Below, piece after piece: positions 22,004 through 33,596 of a stretch of DNA of 64,000 nucleotides. The stretch lies in assembly GCF_947172395.1 (NCBI RefSeq), contig NC_069106.1, positions 868,001 through 932,000 on the forward strand, read 5' to 3'. How positions within the stretch are numbered: the first letter of the stretch is position 1; each line of letters begins with the position of its first letter. The DNA comes from Bicyclus anynana (taxonomy: Eukaryota > Arthropoda > Insecta > Lepidoptera > Nymphalidae). The notes below the pieces were generated by a model. It did not search any database. It was not told the origin of the DNA and was given only the letters and a program-made list of their open reading frames with translations. The position numbers and the translations under genes were made by a program.

Positions 22004-22193
22004 GTTATAAGCATTGTGTCTCTCCAACGCACACACTAGACAACACACACACAGAAATAACACAAAAAACACACGCGTGCGCGATTTTCGTTGAAAAAAA
22101 TCGTATTAAAAAAAATACTTTCTAATTTGCACGCGATTTTTGAATCGCACTCAATTAATTACGTGCTAATCGACGCGCGGTCAGCGGCGTACT
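22004..22193 (-). other. Candidate 5' UTR first exon on the minus strand
   Basis: Reading the minus strand: an arthropod-type TCAGT initiator near 22195-22191, about 180 nt of leader with a (GT)n run, then ATGCTTATAAC directly before GTAAGTTGG at 22003. The region upstream (22200-22340) is GC-richer and CpG-containing. No downstream exon was identified, so this rests on signals alone. Confidence 0.25.
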
Positions 22194-22589
22194 GATTTGC
22201 GTTCCGTTTCGAGCTGCGATTCTTTTTTTTTTCGAATGGCCAGTCGTTGAGGCAAAGGCGGCTGTCTCGACAGCCTGTGCCGCTCGTAATGCTGAATGTG
22301 ATGACGCAAATCGTTTGGGCAACTTCAAGTGAACTTGCTGGGTTTTTTCGTATTGCCACAGACGTTCTTCAATTGTTTAATTGTTGGGCCAGCCTTACGC
22401 GTAGTTGCAAATCAAATGAATCAGCTTTAAAGGCTTCATATGGAGGGGATACCGCTAGAAGTATGTGAGGACACCTTTCAGACTTACTGAATGGGTGGTG
22501 AAAGAGCACATGGACACGAGAGCTGATCCTCGATTAAAGATGGGAGAGAATGAAGCACATGGAATTTGACTTGTAGTCTCTATGTCTGA

Positions 22590-22670
22590 CAAATTGATCC
22601 ATGCGTCAGATGACCCTAGAGCTGGCGCTTAATTGGCCCAAAGGCCTTGCCATCCAGAGGGTAACCTTAG
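22590..22670 (+). mobile_element. LINE C-terminal fragment (DPRAGA domain)
   Basis: Reads HASDDPRAGA, a stop, then LAQR: the same domain as at 1.75 and 36.5 kb. Very short. Confidence 0.5.
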
Positions 22671-23339
22671 AATCCACGTTTCACGGCCTTAGCCACGACT
22701 TTCCACGTGGCTAAGGCCCTGTTCAATAGTTACGGCGTGAAGGAGTAACAAACACACACACACACACATACACAAACTTTCGCTTATAATGTTAATGATT
22801 AAACGACAGGTACAGTATAAACCGTTGCCTTGAAGTTCCGAAGTCAGCGGCCGGAAACGCAGCCTTCTAAAGGGCGTTCCACGCCTGTTACCGGAATGCG
22901 CGCCAATTTGCTGACGATAATTACTGCATTTAATAAAATTCTTCCTATGGCTTTTGTGAAATAGGTTCAAAACACTTAGTGAATGCTGAGTCAGAGACTC
23001 TTTGCGGGGCCTTATGAGGGACGTAGCAACCCCCGTATTAGCGTATCAAAGATGTGGCGCCCCCGGAATACAGGGGCATCTTACGTGTGAAAGCAAAAAT
23101 TAGTGAAATGTAGGTAATCGACAATCTCTATTTTCCCTGATTAAGCGTGCGCCTAAAAGTTGGAAACCTCCTGCATAGGTTAAGTCACTGACATATTTAT
23201 TTTATGCGAGCATTTTTGTTTCTTTTACGAGAAATCTTTACCCTTCATTTAGGTCCCCCAAATAATTTTGATACAGAGCCCCATCATTGATCCAAGGCAC
23301 GCTACGCCACTGATCATCCATAGAGACTTAGACCTTCAA
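22671..23339. other. Anonymous sequence with a (CA)n microsatellite
   Basis: (CA)n at 22752-22768. At 23245-23320 a segment with CCAAGGCACGCTACGCCACTG resembles one near 57.9 kb. No gene seen. Confidence 0.4.
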
Positions 23340-23870
23340 TAGCTAGTTATATGAAACAGCTCTATCGAAACTATTTCGACAGAGCTGCCATCCATCCCAA
23401 CCAACTAGTGGTTGAGACCTGGAACTACACTCCCGACCTTAACGCTAACTTCAAGCAGAGGCGTCAAAAACGTCCTTTATGATCCAGATGATGACATGAC
23501 GACCGACAATGCTTCCCAGGCAACACAATCACAAACTACACAGCGTCTTCGCCGGCGAAGACGAGGTCCCCGATATCTAACGTCACCCGGACGTGGGTTT
23601 TGTAACTCACGATCTTGGGGGCATTCAGACTGATTCACTCATGTCACGGTTACCCCATCCCGAATGTCCCTCTAAGCCGAGGTCCGAGTCTATAGGAGAC
23701 GCCCTTATAGAGTCGTTCCGTCTTCTATCTTTATTTCAGCCTTCGGGTCTCATCAGGCGATGCTTCTGCGCTCGCCCAAACCCCCGGTGACGCCGTAGTG
23801 GTCCCATATGGAGCCATCGGCACTTACTCAACACGAAAAAAAAAGGCATTGATATTTGTATGCGAGACGC
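23340..23870 (+). mobile_element. Jockey-like LINE 3' end
   Basis: Reads NYFDRAAIHPNQLVVE and NYTPDLNANF, then after a frameshift KNVLYDPDDDMTTDN and RLRRRRRG, the C-terminal end of a jockey-clade reverse transcriptase protein. The following 3' UTR has TTCGGGTCTCATCAGGCG. The UTR recurs inverted at 35.2 kb. Confidence 0.65.
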
Positions 23871-24226
23871 CGCAACGGCACCGTGTAGCCTCTCCCTTAC
23901 GACGGACGCCTGAACAAGACGTCAGAAAAGACACAATTTAGGTGTAGTTAACTTGTAAGGTAACTGCGGTTAAATGACGTGGGGTTAAAGTCTAAAGAGT
24001 CGACGATCGTGCGCCAAGGACATAAAAACTAGTTTCTCCGCCGCCTTACGATTATGTTAAAGGGTTCAACTTGTGTGACATTTGCTTTGAAACCTTAACT
24101 TGTGAGTGACGAATGTTTGTAGATATAGAGAAAACACGATGTAGTGCTTGTTTTAACTCATACACTGAAATATACAAGTATAATTGTAGGTGGGGCTGCT
24201 TTTTCCGTTACTATACACAATGTATG

Positions 24227-24462
24227 TTTGGCTGGTGGGAGGCTTCGGCCGTGGCTAGTTAGCTTGGCTAGTAGTTAGTGGCTAGCCTAGCCACCCTGCC
24301 GGGAAAGGCGTACCGCTAAGCGATTTAGCGTTAAGGTCGATGTAGTGTAGAAACCGAAAGGGGTGTGGATTTTCACCCTCCTAACAAGTTAGCCCACTTC
24401 CATCTTAGTTTGCATCATCACTTACCATCAGATGAGATTGTAGTCAAGGACTAACTTGTAAC
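24227..24462 (+). mobile_element. SINE A body with internal duplication
   Basis: Headless copy. The GTGGCTAGTTA segment is duplicated (TTGGCTAGTAGTTAGTGGCTAG) near 24260-24290. Confidence 0.85.
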
Positions 24463-24484
24463 GGAGAGGAAAGATTTATAATTT

Positions 24485-24654
24485 TGTATTTCGTATATAA
24501 CGAGCAAACTCAAAAACTGCTGGACCGATTTTCATTTTCAGAAAAATTCTTTCAGCAATAGAAAACTTCATTAACAGGGAGTTACATAGGCTATATTTTA
24601 TCCCCGTATTCCCACAGGAATGGGAACGTGGGGAAAACCACAAGGTTCTGCTAG
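24485..24654 (+). mobile_element. Helitron-like HLE-b, 3' part
   Basis: AAAAACTGCTGGACCGATTT, GGCTATATTTTATCCCCG, ending TTCTGCTAG|T. Confidence 0.6.
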
Positions 24655-24684
24655 TAATTGCTAAACAAACTCAATAGATAGCTC

Positions 24685-24911
24685 AACAAGTCGCGATGTG
24701 GCAATTGGCGGGGCACATAGTTCGAAGAGCCGATGGACGCTGGAATGGCGACCAGCACTAAAAACGGAGTGTTGGTGGACCCCACACCAGGTGGACTGAC
24801 GTCATCAAGCGAGTTGCAGGGATTCGCTGGATGCAGGCGGCTCAGTATCGTGATGTTTGGAAGTCTCTACCTAAGGTCTATGTGGACGTCTATCGGCTGA
24901 TGATGATGACA
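24685..24911 (+). mobile_element. RTE-like LINE 3' end, decayed
   Basis: GGGGCACATAGTTCGAAGAG, GGTGGACTGACGTCATCAAG and GGATGCAGGCGGCTCAGTAT mark the same C-terminal region as at 9.9 kb, with small deletions. Ends in a TGATGATGATGA tail. Confidence 0.75.
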
Positions 24912-25221
24912 GTTAACATAAAATACGCAACGCAATGCAATGTACGGGTCCAAAACTGGTTAATAATAGTTTATTTTATTAAGTTATTACATATTTTATT
25001 ATGTTTTCTACATATTACAATAATAACGTGATGGTTGCGTGCCAATATGTTATTGTGAAGACAAAATGGCGTAACTAAGTAACTGTTTGTTGTGCTTACA
25101 ACGAGTTTACTGAGTGTCACGTTACTGGAAAACAATGTGAGACAAATAATATTTATATTTTATGTATTTCAAGAAAAATCGCTTTTTCTGATTATGTATT
25201 ACTAGCCTTAAAAAGGCACCT

Positions 25222-25469
25222 CCACCATGCACCTTCAACTTTTCAGTTGTGTGCATTTTAAGAAATTAAATATCACGCGTCTCAAACGGTAAAGGAAAAC
25301 ATCATGAGGAAACCTGCACACCAGAGAATTAAGAAAATTCTCTGCGTGTGTGAAGTCTGCCAATTCGCATTGGGCCAGCGTGGTGGACTATTGGCCTAAC
25401 CTCTCTCATTCTGAGATGAGACTCGAGCTCAGCAGTGAGCCGAATAGGGGTTGATAATGATGATGATTA
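25222..25469 (+). mobile_element. SINE B, 5'-truncated
   Basis: Plus strand from CCACCATGCACC to the GGGGTTGATAATGATGATG tail. Confidence 0.88.
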
Positions 25470-25651
25470 CTAGCCTACACAGCGCGGTGTCCGTTCCCGT
25501 AGGAATACGGGAATAAAATATAGCCTAAAGCACTCAGGGATAGTCTAGCTTCCCAACTATGAAAGAATTTTTCAAATCGGTTCAGTAGTTCCAGAGCCTC
25601 AAAACATACAAACAAACAATCAAAACTTTGCTCTTTATAATATTGGTATAA
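25470..25651 (-). mobile_element. Helitron-like HLE-b
   Basis: A|CTAGCCTACACAGCGCGG, CCGTAGGAATACGGG, ATCGGTTCAGTAGTTCCAG, ending at CTTTATAATATTGGTATA. Inserted in or next to the SINE B tail. Confidence 0.65.
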
Positions 25652-25766
25652 AATAACCCGGGATAAAAAGCCTATGTGTTAATCCAGAGTAAAATCTCTA
25701 TTCCAAATTCCAGCCAAATCGGTTCAGTAGTGCAAACAAACTTTCGCGTTTATAATATTAGAAGGA
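25652..25766 (-). mobile_element. Helitron-like HLE-c, 5' part
   Basis: CCCGGGATAAAAAGCCTATG to TTTCGCGTTTATAATATTAG and AAGGA|T. Directly follows the HLE-b copy in the same orientation. Confidence 0.6.
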
Positions 25767-26456
25767 TTTTATTTTCTAGTTAACATAAAAACGTTTCTAG
25801 TGAAGCTTCTACGAAGCTAACGATCTAGTGACTGGAGGCATGAGGCATTCTCATAATATCTTGTAGAAAAAAGAATACGTTTTATACTTGGACTTTTTTT
25901 GTGAGAATTCACTACCCTTCATTTAGGGCCCTCCAACTATGTGGTACAGGGCCCCTCTAATTATAAGTAATGTAGAAGAATGCCCGACTACTTTTGGACC
26001 CTTAGTCATGAGCTGGTTCTTGCAACGCGGCACTATCCAAACTCAAAAAAAAAGTTTGGTATTATTTCTGACTAATGCAAACTCTCCGTCTATAAATTAT
26101 CCGAAAAACCTGAAATCAACACGGTGAAGTCGCGGGACTATACTAGTACAACTAGTAGGTACCTACTCAATAGTATGGGTACATTACTTTGGAGGTCGAA
26201 TATAAAGCAATTTATAGACAAGTCAGTAACTTTTAATATATAAAAACTACAACGTTGAAAGAAGATTTAAATGCAAATGTACTTGCATAATGTTCTTATG
26301 CCCTTGAAACAAGGCTGTCTATGGATATTTCAGTGCACAAGTGTAGAGACACTGGTGCACTCTTTATTTTTGTTTGCCCACTAGTAGTACGAGGTTTCAA
26401 CCGCGTAATTCCAATACCTGTGGAAATACAGGAATAATATAATTAAGCAGAGATAA
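25767..26456. other. Anonymous sequence
   Basis: A trace of Helitron-like sequence at about 26095-26140 (CACGGTGAAGTCGCGGGAC). Otherwise nothing recognised. Confidence 0.4.
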
Positions 26457-26690
26457 TTTGGCTGGTGGGAGGCTTAGGCCGTGGCTAGTTACCACCCTAC
26501 CGACAAAGACGTACCGCCAAGCCAATTTAAGCGTTCCGGTACGAAGTCGTGTAGAAACCGAAAGGAGTGTGGATTTTCATCCTCCTCCTAACAAATTAGC
26601 CCGTTTCCATCTTAGATTGCATCATCACTTACCATCAGGTGAGATTGCAGTCAAGGGCTAACATGTAAAAAAAAAAAAAAACGGACGAAA
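26457..26690 (+). mobile_element. SINE A body, headless
   Basis: GGCTGGTGGGAGGCTTAGG to GGGCTAACATGTAAAAAAA with a long A-rich tail. Confidence 0.87.
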
Positions 26691-26747
26691 AAAAAAATGT
26701 AGATAATGTAGTTCTAATGGTTTAAGAATTTTTCAAATCGGACCAGG

Positions 26748-27056
26748 AGGCCTATTCTATGACGATGTTTTGTATAACTCGCAGGTGCGAGTTTAGAATT
26801 CACCTCTATTTTTCTCTGTCTAACATGATACTATAAACAGAGATATATGGGAGTTCGAAGCACCGTCGAAATGATAAAAATAACGTTACAGAATAGCCGT
26901 GCTGGAAGGCTATTCCAGCACGGCTATTCTCTGACGATGTTTTGTATAACTCGCAAGTGCGAGTTTCGGATTCACCGCTATTTTTCTCATTCTATAGTAT
27001 TCTGTTAAACGGAGAGAGATAGAGGTGAAGTCAAAACTCGCACTTGCAGAATAGCC
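26748..27056. mobile_element. Two fold-back elements M2 in tandem
   Basis: Each copy (about 26748-26898 and 26922-27056) starts near CTATTCT(GT)GACGATGTTTTG and ends near GCAGAATAGCC or ACAGAATAGCC. Between them lies a perfect hairpin: arms 26890-26906 and 26914-26930, 7-nt loop. No reading frame; a small TIR-type element. Confidence 0.65.
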
Positions 27057-27294
27057 TAGCAGTAGTATCAAACTCTATTAATGCAAACAAACAGACAAAC
27101 AAATCTCACCTCTTTATAATATATAGACAAGTTTATCTTTGACAGCATTTTGACAGAAAATATGAGAAAGTTGTCATTTGTAACAATACTCATATGTTTT
27201 TAATTTACGGAAAAAAACAAGTTTACTTATTATTTTTCCGTATAGACTATGACATGACCTAAAAGTAGGCTTTGCAAATGGAAAGTTACCGTCC

Positions 27295-27362
27295 TACACA
27301 ACGTCGTAACTGAACGTTAAATTACTTGACAGTACGTCTTTTCCTGTACGGTGGTAACCATA
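27295..27362 (-). mobile_element. SINE A fragment
   Basis: ACTTGACAGTACGTCTTTTCC and GTACGGTGGTAACC: a decayed middle segment of SINE A. Confidence 0.45.
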
Positions 27363-28145
27363 GCACCGTTAATCAAATAGTTAACTTCGTTAATCGTTAA
27401 TCCGCTACAAAAAAGTTAGCTTCGTTAAACGTTAAAGCGTAACATTCTGTAAAAATTAACGCAAGTTAATGTTAACCGTTAATCCGTTAATATCACTATG
27501 TAAAATTGCATTTTAATATCGTTGCGAAAGTGAACTTATCGAATTACTTTTGGCTGGTGGGAGGCTTTGGCCGTGGCTAGTTACCACCCCTACAGACAAA
27601 GACGTACCGCCAAGCGATTTAGCGTTCCGGTAACATGCGTAGAAACCGAAAGAAGTGTGGATTTTCATCCTCCTCCTAACATGTCCGCTTCCATCTTAGA
27701 TTACATCATCAATTACCATCAAGTGAGATTGTAGTCAAGGGCTAACTTGTAAAGAACAAAAAAAAACTCACTAAAAGACTGACTACTGGGTAGTTTACCC
27801 TATAGTCTTGTTTTTGTTTCACTCGCTGCCACGCGCCGCCCGGCACTAATCGTTTTATACTTGTCTGAACCTATTTTTCACGCCGCGTCGCGGTGCAGTG
27901 CGGTATATAATAATAATAATAATAATAAATCTTTATTTCAGATAATAAAATCCATAAATTACATTCAATTGATTAAATGTTATAATAAATAAAATATAGT
28001 AGGCATTGGATTAACGATTAAAGGACCTCTGCATATAAACGAAAGTTAACGTGTCCGTTAACATTTTCAAAGGTTAACTCAAAAGTTAATCCGTTAATCA
28101 AAATGTTAACTTCGTTAATTAACGATTAACGGGTTATCAAATTAA
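27362..28145. mobile_element. Possible element bounded by GTTAAC-rich direct repeats
   Basis: Blocks at about 27369-27500 and 28010-28145 are both built of GTTAA/TTAAC words and share CCGTTAATCAAA and GTTAACTTCGTTAAT in the same orientation. Between them are a SINE A (27551-27764), a GC-rich part (CGCTGCCACGCGCCGCCCGG) and an (ATA)n run at 27907-27930 followed by AATCTTTATTTCAG. Confidence 0.35.
27551..27764 (+). mobile_element. SINE A body, headless
   Basis: GGCTGGTGGGAGGCTTTGG to GGGCTAACTTGTAAAGAAC plus A tail. Confidence 0.87.
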
Positions 28146-28216
28146 TGCCCAGGTATGGTGGTAACTAGCCACTACCGAAGATTACCAATAGACCTCCGAG
28201 ATTTTCTTGAATTGTC

Positions 28217-28442
28217 CAGGTCTAGCTGGTGGGAGGCTTCGGCCGTGGCTAGTTACCACCCTACCGGCAAAGACGTACCGCCAAGCGATTTAGCGTTCCG
28301 GTACGATGCCGTGTAGTAACCGAAAGGGGTGTGGATTTTCATCCTCCTCCTAACAAGTTACCCCGCTTCCATCTTAGACTGCATCATCACTTACCATCAG
28401 GTGAGATTGTAGTCAAGGGCTAACTTGTAAAGAATAAAAAAA
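28217..28442 (+). mobile_element. SINE A body, headless, well preserved
   Basis: CCAGGTCTAGCTGGTGGGAG to CTAACTTGTAAAGAATAAAA. One of the least diverged bodies in the window. Confidence 0.9.
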
Positions 28443-28764
28443 AGACCAATATTGAGTTAGCTTAGAAAACAAAAGAATCTAAATAAGAGTTTGGAGTGAA
28501 ACCTTTGTAGGTATATCTTTAATATATACCTCTGAAGTCTGAACCAAAAGTTCAAATTAAATTGGACAAAAAAACTAATTATGTAAACGATTATGCCCCA
28601 ACTGGGCATCGAATTCATTACCCACGCTCTCTTTGCCACAGTTTGGAACACAATCAGAAAGCGGAAATTTATCTGAACAACATGTTACAATTTGTCTGTA
28701 CCTATGCATTATGTAATACATAATAATTATAATGATACCAGAATGTACAAATTTTTTTTTGGTA

Positions 28765-28890
28765 TTAGAAGACCTAAACAGAGGTCACCCGGAGAAGTTC
28801 TACCGGCATGCTTCTTCCCGCCGGCACGCAGCATTGCTGAGTTCCGACTTCCGGTATAATTGCAGGCAAATGAGGCTTATCACCAAAGAT
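28765..28890 (+). mobile_element. Probable LINE 3' UTR fragment
   Basis: CTACCGGCATGCTTCTTCCC, GCAGCATTGCTGAGTTCCG and TGCAGGCAAATGAGGCTTAT form a GC-rich island typical of a recurrent invertebrate LINE 3' region. Clade not assigned. Confidence 0.4.
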
Positions 28891-29055
28891 TTTCTACTAT
28901 ATATATGTCACGTGCCTATATAAGCACCGCAAATAGTGATCCGAATTTAGCAACTCCACTGAGCAGCGTCAAGTTGATTGCTATATTTCGTTTTTATCAG
29001 GACATAAGTGTGAAAATACACTCTTACGTATGTTGTTGTTGTTACAAAAGGTAAA

Positions 29056-29083
29056 AATAAAAACACAATTTTGTGTTTTTATT
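29056..29083. repeat. Perfect inverted repeat, 13-bp arms, 2-nt loop
   Basis: AATAAAAACACAA (29056-29068), TT, then its reverse complement (29071-29083). Confidence 0.9.
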
Positions 29084-29462
29084 CAGATAGGTAGTTGTTT
29101 ATTTATTGTGTCATCATAACCACATTACGTTAAGTGGCGAATTCCTGGGAGTTTGAGAACCTTTTAGTAGTGAATGAAAAACCCTGGATTATTTGAATTT
29201 ACGTAGGTTGTCTTGAATAAAATGTACCTATAAAAAGGTTAAAATACATAAAAAAAGCTTAAGGTACCTACAATCTTTTAATATTAACTGATTTTTCTTT
29301 AATACGTAGGTATTAAAATTATGTCTTCCGCACATCCTGTATAAATGGACTTTAATAAAAATAAATTAAAGGTAGGTACTTACTTCTCAAACAAAATTAC
29401 TCACATTGTAGGTACCTACATTACTTACTACCATAAAGTAAGTTTAAATTATGTTTATTATA

Positions 29463-29618
29463 CTAGCCTACGCCCCGCGGTTTATCCCGCGTATTTCCCG
29501 TTCCCGTGAGAATACAGGGATGTTTATCATTGTCATTAATAATGTGGCTTTCTAGTGTAAAAGAATTTTAAAAATCGGTTTAGTAGATACGGTGAACTTT
29601 TTATTATTAGTTTATAAA
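29463..29618 (-). mobile_element. Helitron-like HLE-b, truncated
   Basis: A|CTAGCCTACGCCCCGCGG, CCCGTTCCCGTGAGAATAC, AATCGGTTTAGTAGATACG. 5' end eroded. Confidence 0.6.
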
Positions 29619-29793
29619 AAGCTATGTAATATTACTTTAAACTTAAAATATTTCTTATATCCATCATAAAAACATTTAAAACTGAACTTGAGTAATAATG
29701 AATACTGTAAATAATTATTATTAATTATTATTCTATTTCTTTTGTACTCAATTATAATATAAGTTCAAAAGTAAATAGTTATTTAAAACATCT

Positions 29794-29937
29794 AGCGCCA
29801 TCTAGCAACAGATCAAAACATTAACTAATAAAAAACAGTATCCTTCGCGTCCCAGTACAGTACATATTCAATAGGTGGCGTTCGCACGTAACGTCATCTT
29901 GGTGTAGTAACTCAAGCATCCGTCAATAGATGGCGCT
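29794..29937. promoter_or_regulatory. Three CTCF-like core motifs
   Basis: TAGATGGCGC occurs inverted at 29795-29804 and direct at 29927-29936, and AGGTGGCG at 29873-29880. These match the core of insect CTCF sites (AGRTGGCGC). Binding is inferred only. Confidence 0.3.
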
Positions 29938-31670
29938 GATCAAAGTACATAAGAAATTGAAAATTGAAGCACTTAAATTTTAAAACAAGCTATTAAAGTT
30001 GAATATTGCGTGAAAGATTTCACACATCTAGGTTACTAGGCTCTATCATCAGGTTGTCGTGTACACGCGAAAGTAGCTCTTACGTCACCTCGGGTCAGCA
30101 TCTTATAACGCTTGCGTCATACCATGTTATGTCTGTTGGTATATCATACACGTGACATACCGCAAGAATAATCTATAGTAGATATTATCTATATTGAAAT
30201 TTACTCTATAGCCCAACTAAAACCAAAATAAAATCTAGATTTAATAGCTCTAAGTAGTTAATATAGATAGCTTACGATTATAATATCATGAGCTCGGTAA
30301 CAATAAAAATACTTTTTTGTTATTTTTTTTTGTTTTTGTCAATTGGTTCATAAAGTTTTCAAAAGTATGTACCTCGATGAAAAAACAAATAAAAGCAAAA
30401 ATCTCCAGTTTAAAAAAAATATGTTTTTCTGTTTTCAATATAACTGATTTTAATAATTAGTAAGCTGTACGAGTGACTTAATCCGCAAGAAATTAACTTT
30501 TTTAAAAAATCCGTAACACGTCGAATGTCACAACATAATTAGCCAACCTATAAATAGAAGAGAAGTCTAATAGCTATTTTCTAATCAAATCTAATAGTTA
30601 ATTTGTTGAGATCAATGTCAATTCGAAAATTTACTAGTTTCGGAGATAAACGTGAACAGACAATACAAATTAAGCAATCAAAGGTACCCACGCTGTTGTC
30701 CAACTAAACATCTGCTTCACTCGCTCCGACCGGAAGTCCTTCGCTGCCATCTTGTCTGTAACAATATAAAATAACATGAGACACAATAAAAAATATTGAA
30801 AGCCTCAATCGGATGAAAAAGTCACAAACAGTAAAAAATATGAAGATTGTGAGTCTCAAAGACCCGTAAACATACGTCTGAGTCACAAGACCCTAAGTCT
30901 GCAGTTTAAAAAAATCCCGATTTTTTTGAACACTCATTTTACTAATTTCAACTATAGCTTGGCAACTTCGTTCGTAACATTCCCGATGTTGCGCGCGGGC
31001 CGGGGGAGCGTGTCGCGATGAATAAAAACCTACAATTGATGCACGTCACTTCCCCGCGCGCACTATTTCACACCCGCGCTTGTTTCCCCCTGTCGCCCGC
31101 ATATCATGGTGATCAACTTGCCAGACTTTAAACTAAACCTATAGTTTACAAGTACCTACTTTTCGAGCAGTTTAATGGATAAGTATGATTGCAATGTTAA
31201 TATCGGTTCGGAAGGCTGATGCTACTGCGTACCTAAAGCCATCAAAAAACTCAGAAGTTAGTTAGTAAGACGAATTCGAAACTATTCCAGATATAAAATC
31301 GTTACAAAGAACCTCCAAGTAACATCCTATGGAACGGGCCTAATATACTCAATAAAATACAAACAAATATAGTTTATATAAACATTCAACATACTCAAGT
31401 TATAATTCGGTGTTCTGTAAAGAAGCTTAACGTTCGAAATACGAATAGGTACGTATGTCGCATATTTTAGACATCAACGCAAGGTAAGCTACTCATCTTT
31501 CTTCAATATTTTTAGACCGTAAATTAGTTAGAAACAAAATATTGTGTTACCTAATTATTAAGAAATTTTTAATGGCGAATTTAAATATATGTACTAAAAT
31601 GTATATAAATGAGTCAACAGTGTGTCCATATTATTTGAAGGTAAAAAAGTACGAAATAAGAAAAAACTGA
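29938..31670. other. Anonymous AT-rich stretch with a GC-rich island
   Basis: Island at about 30985-31100: GTTGCGCGCGGGCCGGGGG, CCCCGCGCGCACTATTTC, CCCCCTGTCGCCCGC. Could be a promoter or an old repeat; no reading frame supports a gene. Confidence 0.35.
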
Positions 31671-31823
31671 AACCCACAAAACTGAGAATTTTCTTAATTC
31701 TCTGGGTGTGTGAAGTCTGCCAATCCGGATTGGGCCAACGTGGTGGACTATTAGCCTAACCCCTCTCAATCTGAGAGGAGACTATATATATGGGTTGATA
31801 AATGATGATGATGATGATGATGA
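31671..31823 (+). mobile_element. SINE B 3' half
   Basis: AGAATTTTCTTAATTCTCTG to TATGGGTTGATAAATGATG with a (GAT)n tail at 31802-31824. Confidence 0.87.
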
Positions 31824-32422
31824 AATAAAATCCTCTTATCAAGACCTTTCATTTGATGTATCACAAGATGAAGTTTTTAAAAGTTTTTTTTTCAACTTCA
31901 TCTTACCTCTCATACGGGCCCAAAAATTCAAATTTTACCTATTAACTATACATACTAGTATTTGGGTCACAAGAATTGGTATGTATAGTAAATTTTAACT
32001 GAATTAGTTCAGTACATTTGAGTGATATTATAAGGGTTCCGTTTTTGTACTACTTACGTTCGGAACTCTAAAAAGTATTGAATGATTAAAGAGATTTAAA
32101 ACAAAAGGTTAAGTGACGTTCAAAGATTACGGAACGTTTGTAAAAAAATTTAAAAAAAATCAACTTCCATCTTCCAGTGGATGTGGCCATTGTTCAGAGC
32201 TCTAGCAGCTGATTATAACACGCAATTATAATAATTGTGAGGAAAATTATCGCTGGTAGGTACTACTCTTTTTAATAGGTTGCGTAAAACGATTGTTTAT
32301 CTCTCTTAGATGACTTGAATGCGTCGGTGGTGCTGTGGTGAGGTTATGCAGCTCAATGAGGTCCTAGATTCGGCAGAGTCTGTCGATAGAAGAGATAACA
32401 TACACAGCACTTTTTTTTCCGA
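31824..32422. other. Anonymous AT-rich stretch
   Basis: A short GGGTTCCGTTTTTGTAC segment near 32035 resembles the repeat at 39.6 and 61.3 kb. Otherwise nothing. Confidence 0.4.
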
Positions 32423-32570
32423 AATTAGCTCTTGACTACAATCTTACCTGATGGTAGGTGATGATGTAATCTAAAATGGAAGCGGGCTAACTTGTTAGGA
32501 GGAGGATGTAAATCCATACCCCTTTCGGTTTCTACACGACATCGTATCGGAACGTGAAATAGCTTGGCGG
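32423..32570 (-). mobile_element. SINE A 3' half
   Basis: Minus strand, TAGCTCTTGACTACAATC through ATCGTATCGGAACG. Confidence 0.85.
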
Positions 32571-32631
32571 AACTCCAGGGTGCTATTAAGATTTTTCTTG
32601 TAAGAAAAATCCCTATATCGTATTTTTTTGT

Positions 32632-32710
32632 TGGCCTGACCCGGGCTTCGAACCCTGGAGCTCACCATCCGTAGCCAAACCAGCTAACTAGGCAATTTAC
32701 GAGTATAGGC
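32632..32710 (-). mobile_element. SINE E head (tRNA-like)
   Basis: On the minus strand TTAGCTGGTTTGGCTACGG (box A region) and GGTTCGAAGCCCGGGTCAGG (box B). Adjacent is an imperfect 83-bp direct duplication containing TGTCGGTGACGCGAAC and TGTCGGTGACACGAAC. Confidence 0.5.
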
Positions 32711-32823
32711 ATGTCGGTGACGCGAACTCACGAAATTTCAAATAAAGTGTCCAGGCGCACAGCACACGGGCTATCGACACACTGCAGTCATGAGCGTGTC
32801 GGTGACACGAACCCATCACATTT

Positions 32824-33590
32824 TCCCCTACAAAATAGTGCCCAACGTAACTAAAGAATTTTTCACTTCAAAAATCTAAACCCATAGCGTCTTTGTTTAA
32901 ACCACACCAATAACCATATTTCGATATTCCATTTATTACACAAAGTGCCTAAAATATAAGAGATGCACGGATGCATACCTTGATACGTTGCGTTAAAGCT
33001 AAGATCAAATTGTAGTTCAGTCCGCGTTTCCAATGGCGCGCACAATAACAAACTTTCATCCATTCCATCCATACATAACTTTCACGTTTATTATATTAGT
33101 GGGATGAAGCCAACACTGATTAAGAAACAGAACAGCGCGCATCCGAAATTGTGTTATGGGATATCCAATTAAGTAATTTATAACATCCTAGTTTAGCAAC
33201 TCGTTACGCACCGACACACGAAAATAATATTGCACGTTTCTACATGCAGTGGGTACGGGGAAATTCCTAACGCTACATCATTAGCATTATTATTTTGACC
33301 GAACTTTTGGGCTATCGTGGGGAGCTCTAGGTCATTTATTTCAAGTAGGCTCAGTTTACAAGCACTTTTGATACGTCAGTTGACTATTTGTTAAGATTCT
33401 ACCACCGGTTCGGAAAGCAGGTTCTGCTGAGAAGAAACCGCCAAGTAACTCAACAGTTGCTCTATAAAAAAATATCATACAACATTACAATTTCTTATAG
33501 ATTTTCTTCCTGGGTGAAGGTCATCAATGGTGTATTAACCTTAACTAAGTAAATGTTTTTTAACACATTGCTTAAAGCTATGCATTGGCA
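32824..33590. other. No recognised feature
   Basis: Mixed AT-rich sequence; nothing recognised. Confidence 0.4.
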
Positions 33591-33596
33591 GGTCCA

